This document shows positions 1-5,545 of a stretch of 45,957 nucleotides of DNA, piece after piece. The notes beneath the pieces were generated by a model. That model did not search any database. It was not told the origin of the DNA and saw only the letters and a list, made by a program, of their open reading frames with translations. The stretch lies in contig CAIXNB010000217.1 in assembly GCA_903920695.1 (NCBI GenBank), forward strand, positions 1 through 45,957. The letters run 5' to 3'. This DNA comes from an uncultured beta proteobacterium (lineage in GTDB: Bacteria; Pseudomonadota; Gammaproteobacteria; Burkholderiales; Burkholderiaceae_C). Each line of letters opens with the position of its first letter. The first letter of the stretch is position 1. Made by a program: the position numbers and the translations under genes.

Positions 1-162
1 CACGATGCTGGTCTGCCCGTAAGGCGGCTTGCTGCGCTCGTCCGCCATTTTGAGGAACAGCAGGTAAGTGAGCTGCTCCACGTAGTCGCCATAGCTCATG
101 CCGTCGTCGCGCAACACGTTGCAGTAGTTCCAGAGTTTCTGGACGATGGTGGCGGAGTTCAT
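1..162 (-). CDS. hsdM: Type I restriction-modification methyltransferase HsdM, N-terminal part
   Basis: The first 54 residues begin MNSATIVQKLWNYCN and continue with the motif YVEQLTYLLFLKMADE. This is the conserved helical N-terminal domain (HsdM_N) of type I N6-adenine methyltransferases, which modify DNA in complex with HsdS. The catalytic domain lies beyond the left edge of the window. The start codon at 160-162 overlaps the stop of the upstream nucleotidyltransferase gene (ATGA), so translation is probably coupled. Unusually, hsdS and hsdR lie more than 5 kb upstream on the same strand, with accessory genes between. The family call is secure; whether the protein is intact cannot be seen. 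Confidence 0.9.
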   Translation of the reverse strand, partial: MNSATIVQKLWNYCNVLRDDGMSYGDYVEQLTYLLFLKMADERSKPPYGQTSIV

Positions 163-881
163 GGTGAGAGCTTTGATAGTTCGCGCAATGTATTTGCCAA
201 CGGCTTCGCACGCTGCTGGCTGAAAGCATCGCCTGGCAAGTGGCCAGACAGGGCTTGTTCAAACTCGGGATCAGAAAACAGGGCGGCAAATTCTGCGGCC
301 AGGTAAGCGCGCAGTTCGGGTGCCACAGACTGACACTCGGCCAGCAATTCAGGGCGTCGGTCCGTCACCGTGATGATGTCTTCCAGGTCATGACTGCCCA
401 GGTAGTCTGGCTTGCCATTCACGTCTTTGCCTCGGTCTTTAAAAGCCTCCAACTTGGTACCAATGAACACTGGTGCGGTAATGAGCTTGATGGTCATGCC
501 GCTTGGCAAAGTGACCAATTCTGCAGTTTGCAGAGCCAGCGGATACCAGCGGTTGGCAAAACCCAGGATGTCTTTTACCGTGGGCATCAAATCGAGAGTG
601 ACATTTTTGTAGACCCATCGGCATATCGGTGCATCGGGCCGCATGTCGTTGCTGAAGCCCCGGGCTCGGACTTGCTTTTCTATTGCGTGGTAATCATGAA
701 CCGTCAGTGCTTGGGCAACGATGTCCACATCTTCGGTAACGCGGATGCGGTCTGGCCGCTCCTGCGTGAGCAGCAGGCCAGTGGCGCAACCGCCCACAAA
801 AATCACACTTTCACACACAGGGCCAAGGGCCTGTGCCACCAGTTCCAGAATGGCTAGATTGGGATTATTCAGCGCTGCCAT
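159..881 (-). CDS. AbiEii-like nucleotidyltransferase, putative toxin partner
   Basis: This is a 240-residue protein with a nucleotidyltransferase-fold signature: FVGGCATGLLL at about residues 28-38 and TEDVDI at about 49-54, giving the GG...DxD metal-binding pattern of the AbiEii/DUF1814-like superfamily. KLEAFKDRG and the following SHDLEDI resemble the conserved C-terminal K...DLxD block. AbiEii relatives are the toxin half of type IV toxin-antitoxin or abortive-infection pairs. The start overlaps the stop of the winged-helix gene (TGATG) and its stop overlaps hsdM (ATGA), so the three genes appear to be one translational unit. The toxin role is inferred from family and context; it could instead regulate or modify the RM system. 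Confidence 0.75.
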   Translation of the reverse strand: MAALNNPNLAILELVAQALGPVCESVIFVGGCATGLLLTQERPDRIRVTEDVDIVAQALTVHDYHAIEKQVRARGFSNDMRPDAPICRWVYKNVTLDLMPTVKDILGFANRWYPLALQTAELVTLPSGMTIKLITAPVFIGTKLEAFKDRGKDVNGKPDYLGSHDLEDIITVTDRRPELLAECQSVAPELRAYLAAEFAALFSDPEFEQALSGHLPGDAFSQQRAKPLANTLRELSKLSP

Positions 882-1435
882 CAGCTCAGCTTTTCTTCCA
901 AAAACTTGCGAGCCATTTCACGCTCGCGCGCCTGGCCGATTCGCAAAGCATCAAACAAGGCCAGCAACTCATAAAAGGGTGGGTCCATCGACGCCGCCAA
1001 AGGCAACTTGGGGTACAGCGGAAGCAACGCACTGCCGCGCACCGGTCCGTTCATATGCGGCCACACGGGAGGCGTCTCGTCAGCAAACAGTACCTTGGAC
1101 TTCAGTGGCTCCACGCCATAGGCGGTCGGAAACCCCATCGTGATTTCCCCCCGCACTGCCGGAAAAAAATACGCAGTGCCATGCACCACCATCGGCCTGA
1201 AAGCCGCCATCACCAGCGTGGGCGTGTCATTCACATCGGCCAGCAGGCGTGCACCACTCAGCCGCGCCAGGCAGGCGTGGGCTTCAAACTGCGACATGTG
1301 CATGGCTTGCGCCAGCGCCGCGTAAGGCAACTTTTGGCCCGCCAGACACACCAGCTTGAACGCCATCGCCAAGTCTTGTGGCTTGAGCGACCACTGCGAG
1401 TGGCTAAGGCGTGATTTGATTCCAGAAGAGCTCAT
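881..1435 (-). CDS. Winged-helix protein, putative antitoxin/regulator of the adjacent nucleotidyltransferase
   Basis: This is about 184 residues from the ATG at 1433-1435 (MSSSGIKSR). An upstream in-frame ATG exists, but it falls among the operator-like palindromes at 1446-1526, so the shorter form is preferred. Residues 20-65 (SLKPQDLAMAFKLVCLAGQ followed by YAALAQAMHMSQFEAHACLARL) look like a winged HTH. The C-terminal half carries the HGTAYFFPAVRGEITMGFPTAY segment seen in wHTH proteins encoded beside nucleotidyltransferases. The one-base overlap with the downstream gene supports a cognate pair. Autoregulation through the two upstream palindromes is inferred. Confidence 0.65.
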   Translation of the reverse strand: MSSSGIKSRLSHSQWSLKPQDLAMAFKLVCLAGQKLPYAALAQAMHMSQFEAHACLARLSGARLLADVNDTPTLVMAAFRPMVVHGTAYFFPAVRGEITMGFPTAYGVEPLKSKVLFADETPPVWPHMNGPVRGSALLPLYPKLPLAASMDPPFYELLALFDALRIGQAREREMARKFLEEKLS

Positions 1436-1445
1436 AGGGTAAATA

Positions 1446-1526
1446 ATATGCAGTATGCATACAGAATATGCCACAAAAATCGGTCACTGAAAAGACTGTT
1501 TCAAAATATATATGCGGTATGCATAT
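1446..1526. promoter_or_regulatory. Paired palindromic repeats upstream of the wHTH gene
   Basis: Two near-identical 17-bp units lie 64 bp apart: ATATGCAGTATGCATAC at 1446-1462 and ATATGCGGTATGCATAT at 1510-1526. Each is an inverted repeat of the form ATATGC-N5-GCATAY, and the first contains the perfect palindrome GTATGCATAC (1453-1462). They sit in an A+T-rich gap directly upstream of the wHTH start, as expected for operator sites of an autoregulated antitoxin. The regulator has not been demonstrated. Confidence 0.55.
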
Positions 1527-1529
1527 ACT

Positions 1530-1931
1530 TCAACGACCCTTCGCCCGCACCGCCAGTTCCTCATACCCCGTCGCCGCATCGGGCTCACGCGCAAACTCCC
1601 ATTCGGGCAGCAGCGCCAGCAAAACCTCTGCCGTGGTGCGCACGATGCAGCCCGGCGCCACGTGACCACCCAAGACCTGGCCCGTGGCCGTGGAAAGCGC
1701 CATGTGCAGGTGCGAGCCATTGCGCGCCACCGAGCCGGACAGACTCAGAATCTCCATGTCACCGCTCAGGTGCTGCGGCAGCTCAGCGCCCGCAAACCGA
1801 AGGCTTGCGGCGGACAGACTGCCGACGCCAGAGAGCACAAAAGCCGCGTGGCTGCCGTGGCTGCGCACGGCAGCCTCAATGGCTTGGCGGAGGTCCTGGC
1901 CGGGGGTCAGGCGGATGGGCAGGGTTTGCAT
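1530..1931 (-). CDS. PPC (DUF296) domain DNA-binding-like protein
   Basis: This 133-residue protein is essentially one PPC/DUF296 domain. Residues about 22-40 (RSHGSHAAFVLSGVGSLSAA) match the strand-loop typical of the fold. The signature HLHMALSTATGQVLGGHVAPG at about 75-95 contains the histidines and glycines conserved in the family, followed by CIVRTTAEVLL. PPC proteins form trimers; in plants the domain is fused to AT-hooks, while the bacterial single-domain forms are poorly understood. The start lies inside the 3' end of the degenerate nucleotidyltransferase gene (25-bp overlap), exactly where a HepT toxin gene would be expected. Domain call is firm; its role here is unknown. Confidence 0.8.
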   Translation of the reverse strand: MQTLPIRLTPGQDLRQAIEAAVRSHGSHAAFVLSGVGSLSAASLRFAGAELPQHLSGDMEILSLSGSVARNGSHLHMALSTATGQVLGGHVAPGCIVRTTAEVLLALLPEWEFAREPDAATGYEELAVRAKGR

Positions 1932-2251
1932 AGACTGTCGGGTGCGGCTGCATAAACCGTTTGGCGGGACTGGTTCACCACCGCAATGACGTCAGGATTT
2001 TCCAGTGCGGGGGTGTTTACCAGGTCAATCTTGCGGGCGAACAATTGCTCCAGTGCTTGCTGCAGTTCAAAGTAGCTATCGAACAGGCTGCCCGCATCGT
2101 CCGGAAGGAATTCGACCAAAAAATCAATATGGCTGTGTGCCGGGTCAAACGCGCCGTCGGCAGCCAGGCCAAACACCTCCAGGCTCTGCACGCCAAAACG
2201 GCGGCATAGCGCGGTAACTTCAGGGCGGTGTTGTTCGATGAGGGCAATCAT
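1907..2251 (-). CDS. Orphan MntA-like nucleotidyltransferase with altered active site
   Basis: This 114-residue protein is a close paralogue of the MntA at 4942-5268, sharing MIALIEQHRPEV, LEVFG, FDPAHS, IDFLVEF and LEQLFARKIDLV. In the intact copy the catalytic signature is GSAADG...SDID. Here it reads GLAADG...SHID, so both the conserved serine and the first metal-binding aspartate are replaced, which should abolish nucleotidyl transfer. No HEPN gene follows; a PPC-domain gene overlaps its 3' end instead. The ORF is otherwise open, so it may be a recently disabled or repurposed antitoxin rather than an old pseudogene. Confidence 0.75.
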   Translation of the reverse strand: MIALIEQHRPEVTALCRRFGVQSLEVFGLAADGAFDPAHSHIDFLVEFLPDDAGSLFDSYFELQQALEQLFARKIDLVNTPALENPDVIAVVNQSRQTVYAAAPDSLCKPCPSA

Positions 2252-2269
2252 GGTGTTCTATCGCTGGGA

Positions 2270-2590
2270 TTATGTGGCCATCTCCACCGCCCGGTCAGAG
2301 TTGAGCACGCTGGCCGCCATGATGGCGCCGTGCTCGGTGAATGCCAGCGGCAGGTAGCGGCGTCCGCCGCGCTTTGAGGTCACATTTTGTGACCTCAAAC
2401 TTTCGAACTCATCGGCAGATAGCCGAAACATGAAGTCTGGCGGGAAGCGCGTCTGGTTTCGCTTGATTTGCTGATTGAACTTCTTTGTCTCCACCTCGTA
2501 CAACTGGGCCAAATCAGCATCCAGCAGCACCCGCTGCCCACGGATCACCACAATGCGCCCCGCCAAGGCCCGCGGAGATAGAGCGGTCAA
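2270..2590 (-). CDS. ORF6N-domain DNA-binding protein, C-terminally truncated
   Basis: This 106-residue ORF starts with TTG. It carries a full ORF6N domain: VVIRGQRVLLDADLAQLYEVETKKFNQ, then RFPPDFMFRLSADEF, then LRSQNVTSKRGGRRYLPLAFTEHGAIMAASVLNSDRAVEM. Family members normally continue for another 50-150 residues, typically through a helical or coiled-coil tail. Here the reading frame ends at RAVEMAT, just where sequence shared with the second MntA cassette begins, so the tail appears replaced. ORF6N proteins occur in phages and in bacterial host-encoded regulators. A 25-bp palindrome ends two bases before the TTG and a second lies inside the gene. Confidence 0.75.
   Translation of the reverse strand: MTALSPRALAGRIVVIRGQRVLLDADLAQLYEVETKKFNQQIKRNQTRFPPDFMFRLSADEFESLRSQNVTSKRGGRRYLPLAFTEHGAIMAASVLNSDRAVEMAT
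2373..2399. promoter_or_regulatory. Palindrome inside the ORF6N gene
   Basis: Perfect 12-bp arms TTTGAGGTCACA (2373-2384) and TGTGACCTCAAA (2388-2399) flank three T residues. On the minus strand this DNA encodes the conserved ORF6N peptide LRSQNVTSK. It nearly matches the palindrome at 2592-2616, 218 bp away centre to centre. A binding site for the ORF6N protein itself is a plausible inference. Confidence 0.5.
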
Positions 2591-2591
2591 C

Positions 2592-2616
2592 TTGAGGTCG
2601 CAATTTGCGACCTCAA
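2592..2616. promoter_or_regulatory. Operator-like palindrome at the ORF6N start
   Basis: Perfect 12-bp arms TTGAGGTCGCAA (2592-2603) and TTGCGACCTCAA (2605-2616) surround a single T. It ends two bases from the TTG start of the ORF6N gene. Read as codons it would give LRSQIATS, the conserved ORF6N motif, although no gene is translated here. Position and symmetry suggest an operator or a leftover of a second ORF6N copy. Confidence 0.55.
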
Positions 2617-2631
2617 AAGGGCTGTTGCCGT

Positions 2632-2988
2632 CTACCGATTTGGCATCGTTTCAACCCAGAGTTCGCCGCTCGGCTTCAAGATGCCGAAATCCACTTGGGC
2701 CGGGTGCGCAGAAGTATCAACATAAATCGGCCGACTGAAGCAGAGCACGCCTGGATGCTGTCGGCAATACAGCTCCATCGTTCTGTATCGTCCGCGGTTG
2801 GTGTTTCGCAGTTGCAAGAAGACATTTGCTTCGTTGCCATCAACCACGCCGCCAATTGCATGACCGACAAAATGCCCTCTATCCCAAGGACCTTTCGTGC
2901 TTGGCATCGCCGAAAGATTCATGCCTCGGAGCCTGTAGTCGTCTCGCCTTGAGTGCTTGGGTCTTGATGTGCCGATGGCAAAAACCAA
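2632..2988 (-). CDS. DNA/RNA non-specific endonuclease-like protein (DRGH motif), probably truncated
   Basis: This 118-residue ORF begins at a TTG. The segment PWDRGHFVGHAIGG (about residues 34-47) holds the DRGH motif of the beta-beta-alpha metal nucleases, with the general-base histidine. Downstream come NVFLQLRNTNRGRYRTMELYCRQ, matching the conserved metal-binding asparagine and the NRG...ME helix, then a strand region ending LWVETMPNR. The same frame stays open upstream to 3060 with protein-like sequence (FDTYQQPERYDPSPGKLP), so the real start may be a CTG at 3004-3006 or the gene may have lost its 5' end at the junction with the DUF4411 gene. Nuclease activity and a toxin or defence role are inferred. 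Confidence 0.55.
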   Translation of the reverse strand: MVFAIGTSRPKHSRRDDYRLRGMNLSAMPSTKGPWDRGHFVGHAIGGVVDGNEANVFLQLRNTNRGRYRTMELYCRQHPGVLCFSRPIYVDTSAHPAQVDFGILKPSGELWVETMPNR

Positions 2989-3022
2989 CCGCGCTTCGAT
3001 CGGCAGTTTTCCCGGGCTTGGG

Positions 3023-3385
3023 TCATATCGCTCCGGCTGCTGGTACGTGTCGAACCATCACATACGGATCCGCTTCCTCGTACTCTGCTTTCGGGTCCCG
3101 TAGACCGATGAACTGGTTTTGCACCGCCAACGAGTCAGTCAACAAGTTGGCTGTGGACACGAACATGCCGCTGTTGGTCTTCACCCATTGGATCAACCCC
3201 GCTGTCCCAACCGCCTCGGCTTCCTCCCGCACCAATTCAGCGGCGATCATCCTGCCCGACGCTACGAGCGTATCCATCCTCGTCACCAGACTCGCAAACA
3301 CATCGGTGGGGTAGTAACGCGCCTGCCAATCCATCAACGAATTGGTGTCAATTGAGTAGATAACCCCAGTCGCGCTGTCAACCAT
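3023..3385 (-). CDS. DUF4411 PIN-like toxin, C-terminally truncated
   Basis: This 120-residue protein begins IYSIDTNSLMDW...YYPTDVF, the N-terminal hallmark of DUF4411 PIN-like proteins, with the first metal-binding aspartate in SIDTN. EYEEADPYV near residue 104 supplies the conserved ADP(Y/F)V acid. Full-length relatives are about 160 residues and continue with ALA...TVVT(E/D)E. Here the frame instead runs VMVRHVPAAGAI and stops, so the last strand and acidic residue are missing. It overlaps the upstream XRE-ImmA gene by 8 bp; such pairing with an XRE-COG2856 antitoxin is a predicted TA arrangement. The truncated PIN domain is probably inactive. Confidence 0.65.
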   Translation of the reverse strand: MVDSATGVIYSIDTNSLMDWQARYYPTDVFASLVTRMDTLVASGRMIAAELVREEAEAVGTAGLIQWVKTNSGMFVSTANLLTDSLAVQNQFIGLRDPKAEYEEADPYVMVRHVPAAGAI

Positions 3386-4574
3386 TCAACGCCCCCGCGC
3401 TGGCTGGACCATTCACGATATTCTGCAACTGGTCGAAGTGCTGAAACTTCAAATCCAGATAGCGCGCCGCATCCACAGAAGTAATGCGGTTGATGGTCAT
3501 GGCTTCCAGGACCAACTGAACAAATGGCCGACCGTAACGGTTGAAAGTCTTCTCGGCCGGCGTGGCATAACCACCGCCACGCTTGGGCAATGCCGCAACA
3601 TAAGCCTGCCATTCATTGCGCCAGACGTTGTAGCGGTCCCAACTCATAAAACCGGACTCGCGCAAGCGCGTCGCCATTGCCAGCGGGGTGATCCAGAAGC
3701 GGTGCGCCAGGCGTCGAACCTCTTGCAAAGTCCAGTTGCCTGCATTGCCCGCCATGGCGGCGGCGTGCGCTTGCAACAAAGCCTCTGGCAACAGGGCATG
3801 ACTCGCAGCAGACTCCGCAAAGCGTTCCACATCCAACCACTGCGGCCCGGTTCGCTTTTCCTTCAACGCAGGCAACTCTTCATGGCCCGCCGCCAGCATC
3901 AGGTGCACCACCTCATGCAACAGCATGAACGCCTTGGCTTCAGGCACACGCTCCTTGCCATTGATGCCGACCACAGGCAGCGGCGCATCCAACAGCGAAA
4001 GCCCCCTCACCTCTTCAAGCTCCACCTTGGTGAACTGAAAAACCAGAACTCCCATTGCCTCTACCGCCGCCCGCCACGCGCGCCAGGCCTGCCACTCGCT
4101 GGCCCATGCCAGCTGCGTTGCATCATCCAGCCCCAGAAGCTGGCGCAAGCGCTGGCCCACCGCTGCAGGTGTCTCGGACAAATGCGCAATGCCCTGAAAA
4201 ACCAGCACTGAATCACCTAACTCGTCGATCAGATCAAGCGTGGCCTGGCGGCGGTTGATCATCTGCCGCAATGCGAGGCGCAAAAGCGGCGACTCGTCAC
4301 CCGGCGTGACATGGGGCAAACGGCGGTACTCAGCAGCCAGCGGCGGCAAGTCGGGCGGATTCGGCTGAAAGAACGTGCTCAAAGGCCGATGCAGAAATTT
4401 AGCCAGATTCTGGACTTGCCGAACCGTCGGCTTCTTCTCGCCAGACTCCCACGCCTGCAGCCGCTCCACCTTGATGGCCAATTTCTTGGCGACATCATCA
4501 AGCGCCCAGCCGCTATCCTTCCGTGCCCACACGAGGACGCGGGGATTGACGGGGGCAAGTTGCGGAGCGGGCAT
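3378..4574 (-). CDS. XRE-family regulator with ImmA/IrrE metallopeptidase domain
   Basis: This is a 398-residue two-domain protein. Residues 10-65 form an XRE helix-turn-helix (WALDDVAKKLAIKVERLQAWESGEKKPT). Residues about 170-290 form a COG2856 ImmA/IrrE peptidase with zinc motif HEVVH (220-224) and the downstream ERFAESAASHALLP helix supplying the third ligand. Homologues either cleave repressors or act as antitoxins for adjacent toxins. The overlap with the DUF4411 gene places it as the likely antitoxin/regulator of that partner. Because the toxin is truncated, it may be retained for another function. A CGACGTCG palindrome (4591-4598) lies just upstream of the start. Confidence 0.85.
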   Translation of the reverse strand: MPAPQLAPVNPRVLVWARKDSGWALDDVAKKLAIKVERLQAWESGEKKPTVRQVQNLAKFLHRPLSTFFQPNPPDLPPLAAEYRRLPHVTPGDESPLLRLALRQMINRRQATLDLIDELGDSVLVFQGIAHLSETPAAVGQRLRQLLGLDDATQLAWASEWQAWRAWRAAVEAMGVLVFQFTKVELEEVRGLSLLDAPLPVVGINGKERVPEAKAFMLLHEVVHLMLAAGHEELPALKEKRTGPQWLDVERFAESAASHALLPEALLQAHAAAMAGNAGNWTLQEVRRLAHRFWITPLAMATRLRESGFMSWDRYNVWRNEWQAYVAALPKRGGGYATPAEKTFNRYGRPFVQLVLEAMTINRITSVDAARYLDLKFQHFDQLQNIVNGPASAGALNG

Positions 4575-4625
4575 GGCTGAAATTACTGTACGACGTCGAT
4601 GGTACCTATCCCGTCCCTAGAGACC

Positions 4626-4970
4626 TCAACCCAACCTCTTCAGCAGAGCCTGCACATCCCGCAGCAGGGGCGCCAAGTCATCTGCAATCGCGCTCCAGAC
4701 GATGGCGGGGTCGATCACGTCGTAGCCGTGAATCAAGACATTGCGAAACGCGATGATGCGCCGGTAGTCGGTGATGCGAGCAGCGGTGTCGGGGTCATCT
4801 TTTTCCAGACGTCGCACAGCTTCACCGATGATTTCAAAATTGCGCTCCACGGCTTGACGCAGCAGCCGGTCTTGCTTGAATTGTTCCAGCGCCACGCCTT
4901 GCGTCGCCGTCTTCACAAAGTCCGCCGCATTGCGGATGTCTTCAAGCAGCTTCGGCGCGCGCGGATGCAT
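4626..4970 (-). CDS. hepT: HEPN-domain toxin HepT
   Basis: From the ATG at 4968-4970 (MHPRAPKLLEDIRNAADFV) this gives 114 residues; a longer form starting at 5003 would lie deeper within the mntA gene. It is a typical short HEPN protein: an N-terminal helix, then RNFEIIGEAVRRL at about 50-62, then the active-site motif RNVLIHGY, which fits RX4HXY. HepT is a ribonuclease toxin that is neutralised when its partner MntA adenylylates the motif tyrosine. It overlaps mntA by 29 bp in the usual MNT-HEPN order, so the module looks complete. Confidence 0.9.
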   Translation of the reverse strand: MHPRAPKLLEDIRNAADFVKTATQGVALEQFKQDRLLRQAVERNFEIIGEAVRRLEKDDPDTAARITDYRRIIAFRNVLIHGYDVIDPAIVWSAIADDLAPLLRDVQALLKRLG

Positions 4971-5268
4971 AGACGGATTGGCGAGACTGGTTAACCGTCG
5001 CAAGGAAATACGGGTTGCTCAAGGCGCTTGCCGTTACCAGGTCAATCTTGCGGGCAAACAATTGCTCCAGCGTTTCCTGCAGTCCAAAGTAGCGGTGGAA
5101 CAGGCCGCCCGTATCGTCCTGGTTGAACTCCACCAAAAAATCGATGTCGCTGTGCGCTGGGTCAAACACGCCATCGGCAGCCGAGCCAAACACCTCCAGG
5201 CTCAGCACGCCAAAACGGCTGCATAGCACGGCAACTTCGGGGCGGTGTTGTTCGATGAGGGCAATCAT
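4942..5268 (-). CDS. mntA: MNT-domain antitoxin MntA (nucleotidyltransferase)
   Basis: This 108-residue minimal nucleotidyltransferase has the full signature: LEVFGSAADG at about residues 25-34 and DPAHSDIDFLVEF at 36-48. This is the GS...DxD catalytic pattern, with IDLV near residue 76 supplying the third acid. MntA enzymes transfer AMP to the HEPN toxin encoded directly downstream, here by overlap. The gene and about 25 bp upstream of it are closely repeated at 1907-2278, where the catalytic residues are lost. The upstream AGAGAACTCC gives a modest ribosome-binding site. Confidence 0.9.
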   Translation of the reverse strand: MIALIEQHRPEVAVLCSRFGVLSLEVFGSAADGVFDPAHSDIDFLVEFNQDDTGGLFHRYFGLQETLEQLFARKIDLVTASALSNPYFLATVNQSRQSVYASARAEAA

Positions 5269-5288
5269 GGAGTTCTCTCGATGGGATT

Positions 5289-5530
5289 ATGCCGCCAACT
5301 CTGGATTCGTCGCCCTCTTCCGCACGGCGGCAAGTGCCCGTCATGGGGTTGGCGCCAACAAACACTGGGCGCCGCAGCCGCGAGGCACGCGGCACATTCA
5401 CCACCACAAACTGGCGGCGTTCGTCTTCCACCGTGCGCACATCGTCATCGCGCAGCAGATTGCGGTCCAACGCGTCGTGCAGGAACGGCTCATCGGGTGG
5501 GACTTCGAGGTCGGGCAATCTATATTTCAT
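5289..5530 (-). pseudogene. Remnant of an AlbA_2/Schlafen-like ATP-binding protein
   Basis: The ORF opens at ATG 5528-5530, 16 bp after hsdS, and encodes LLRDDDVRTVEDERRQFVVV, NVPRASRLRRPVFVGANPMTGTCRR and EEGD. The pattern VPRASR...RPV(F/Y)VGANPxTGTxRR is recalled from AlbA_2-domain (COG2865, Schlafen-like) proteins of several hundred residues. Only about 60 residues of that domain survive; after 5290 the frame runs into the mntA leader and into the mntA gene in the wrong frame. The N-terminal 25 residues (MKYRLPDLEVPPDEPFL) are not recognised. I read this as a fragment left by module replacement. Confidence 0.5.
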
Positions 5531-5545
5531 GGCACGTACCCTGGA

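Noticed and set aside
1441-1526. CRISPR-like repeats
   Set aside because: Only two 17-bp units with palindromic symmetry and no array; more consistent with operators.
2270-2590. Prophage based on the ORF6N domain
   Set aside because: No structural, integrase or lysis genes are near; ORF6N also occurs in non-phage bacterial loci.
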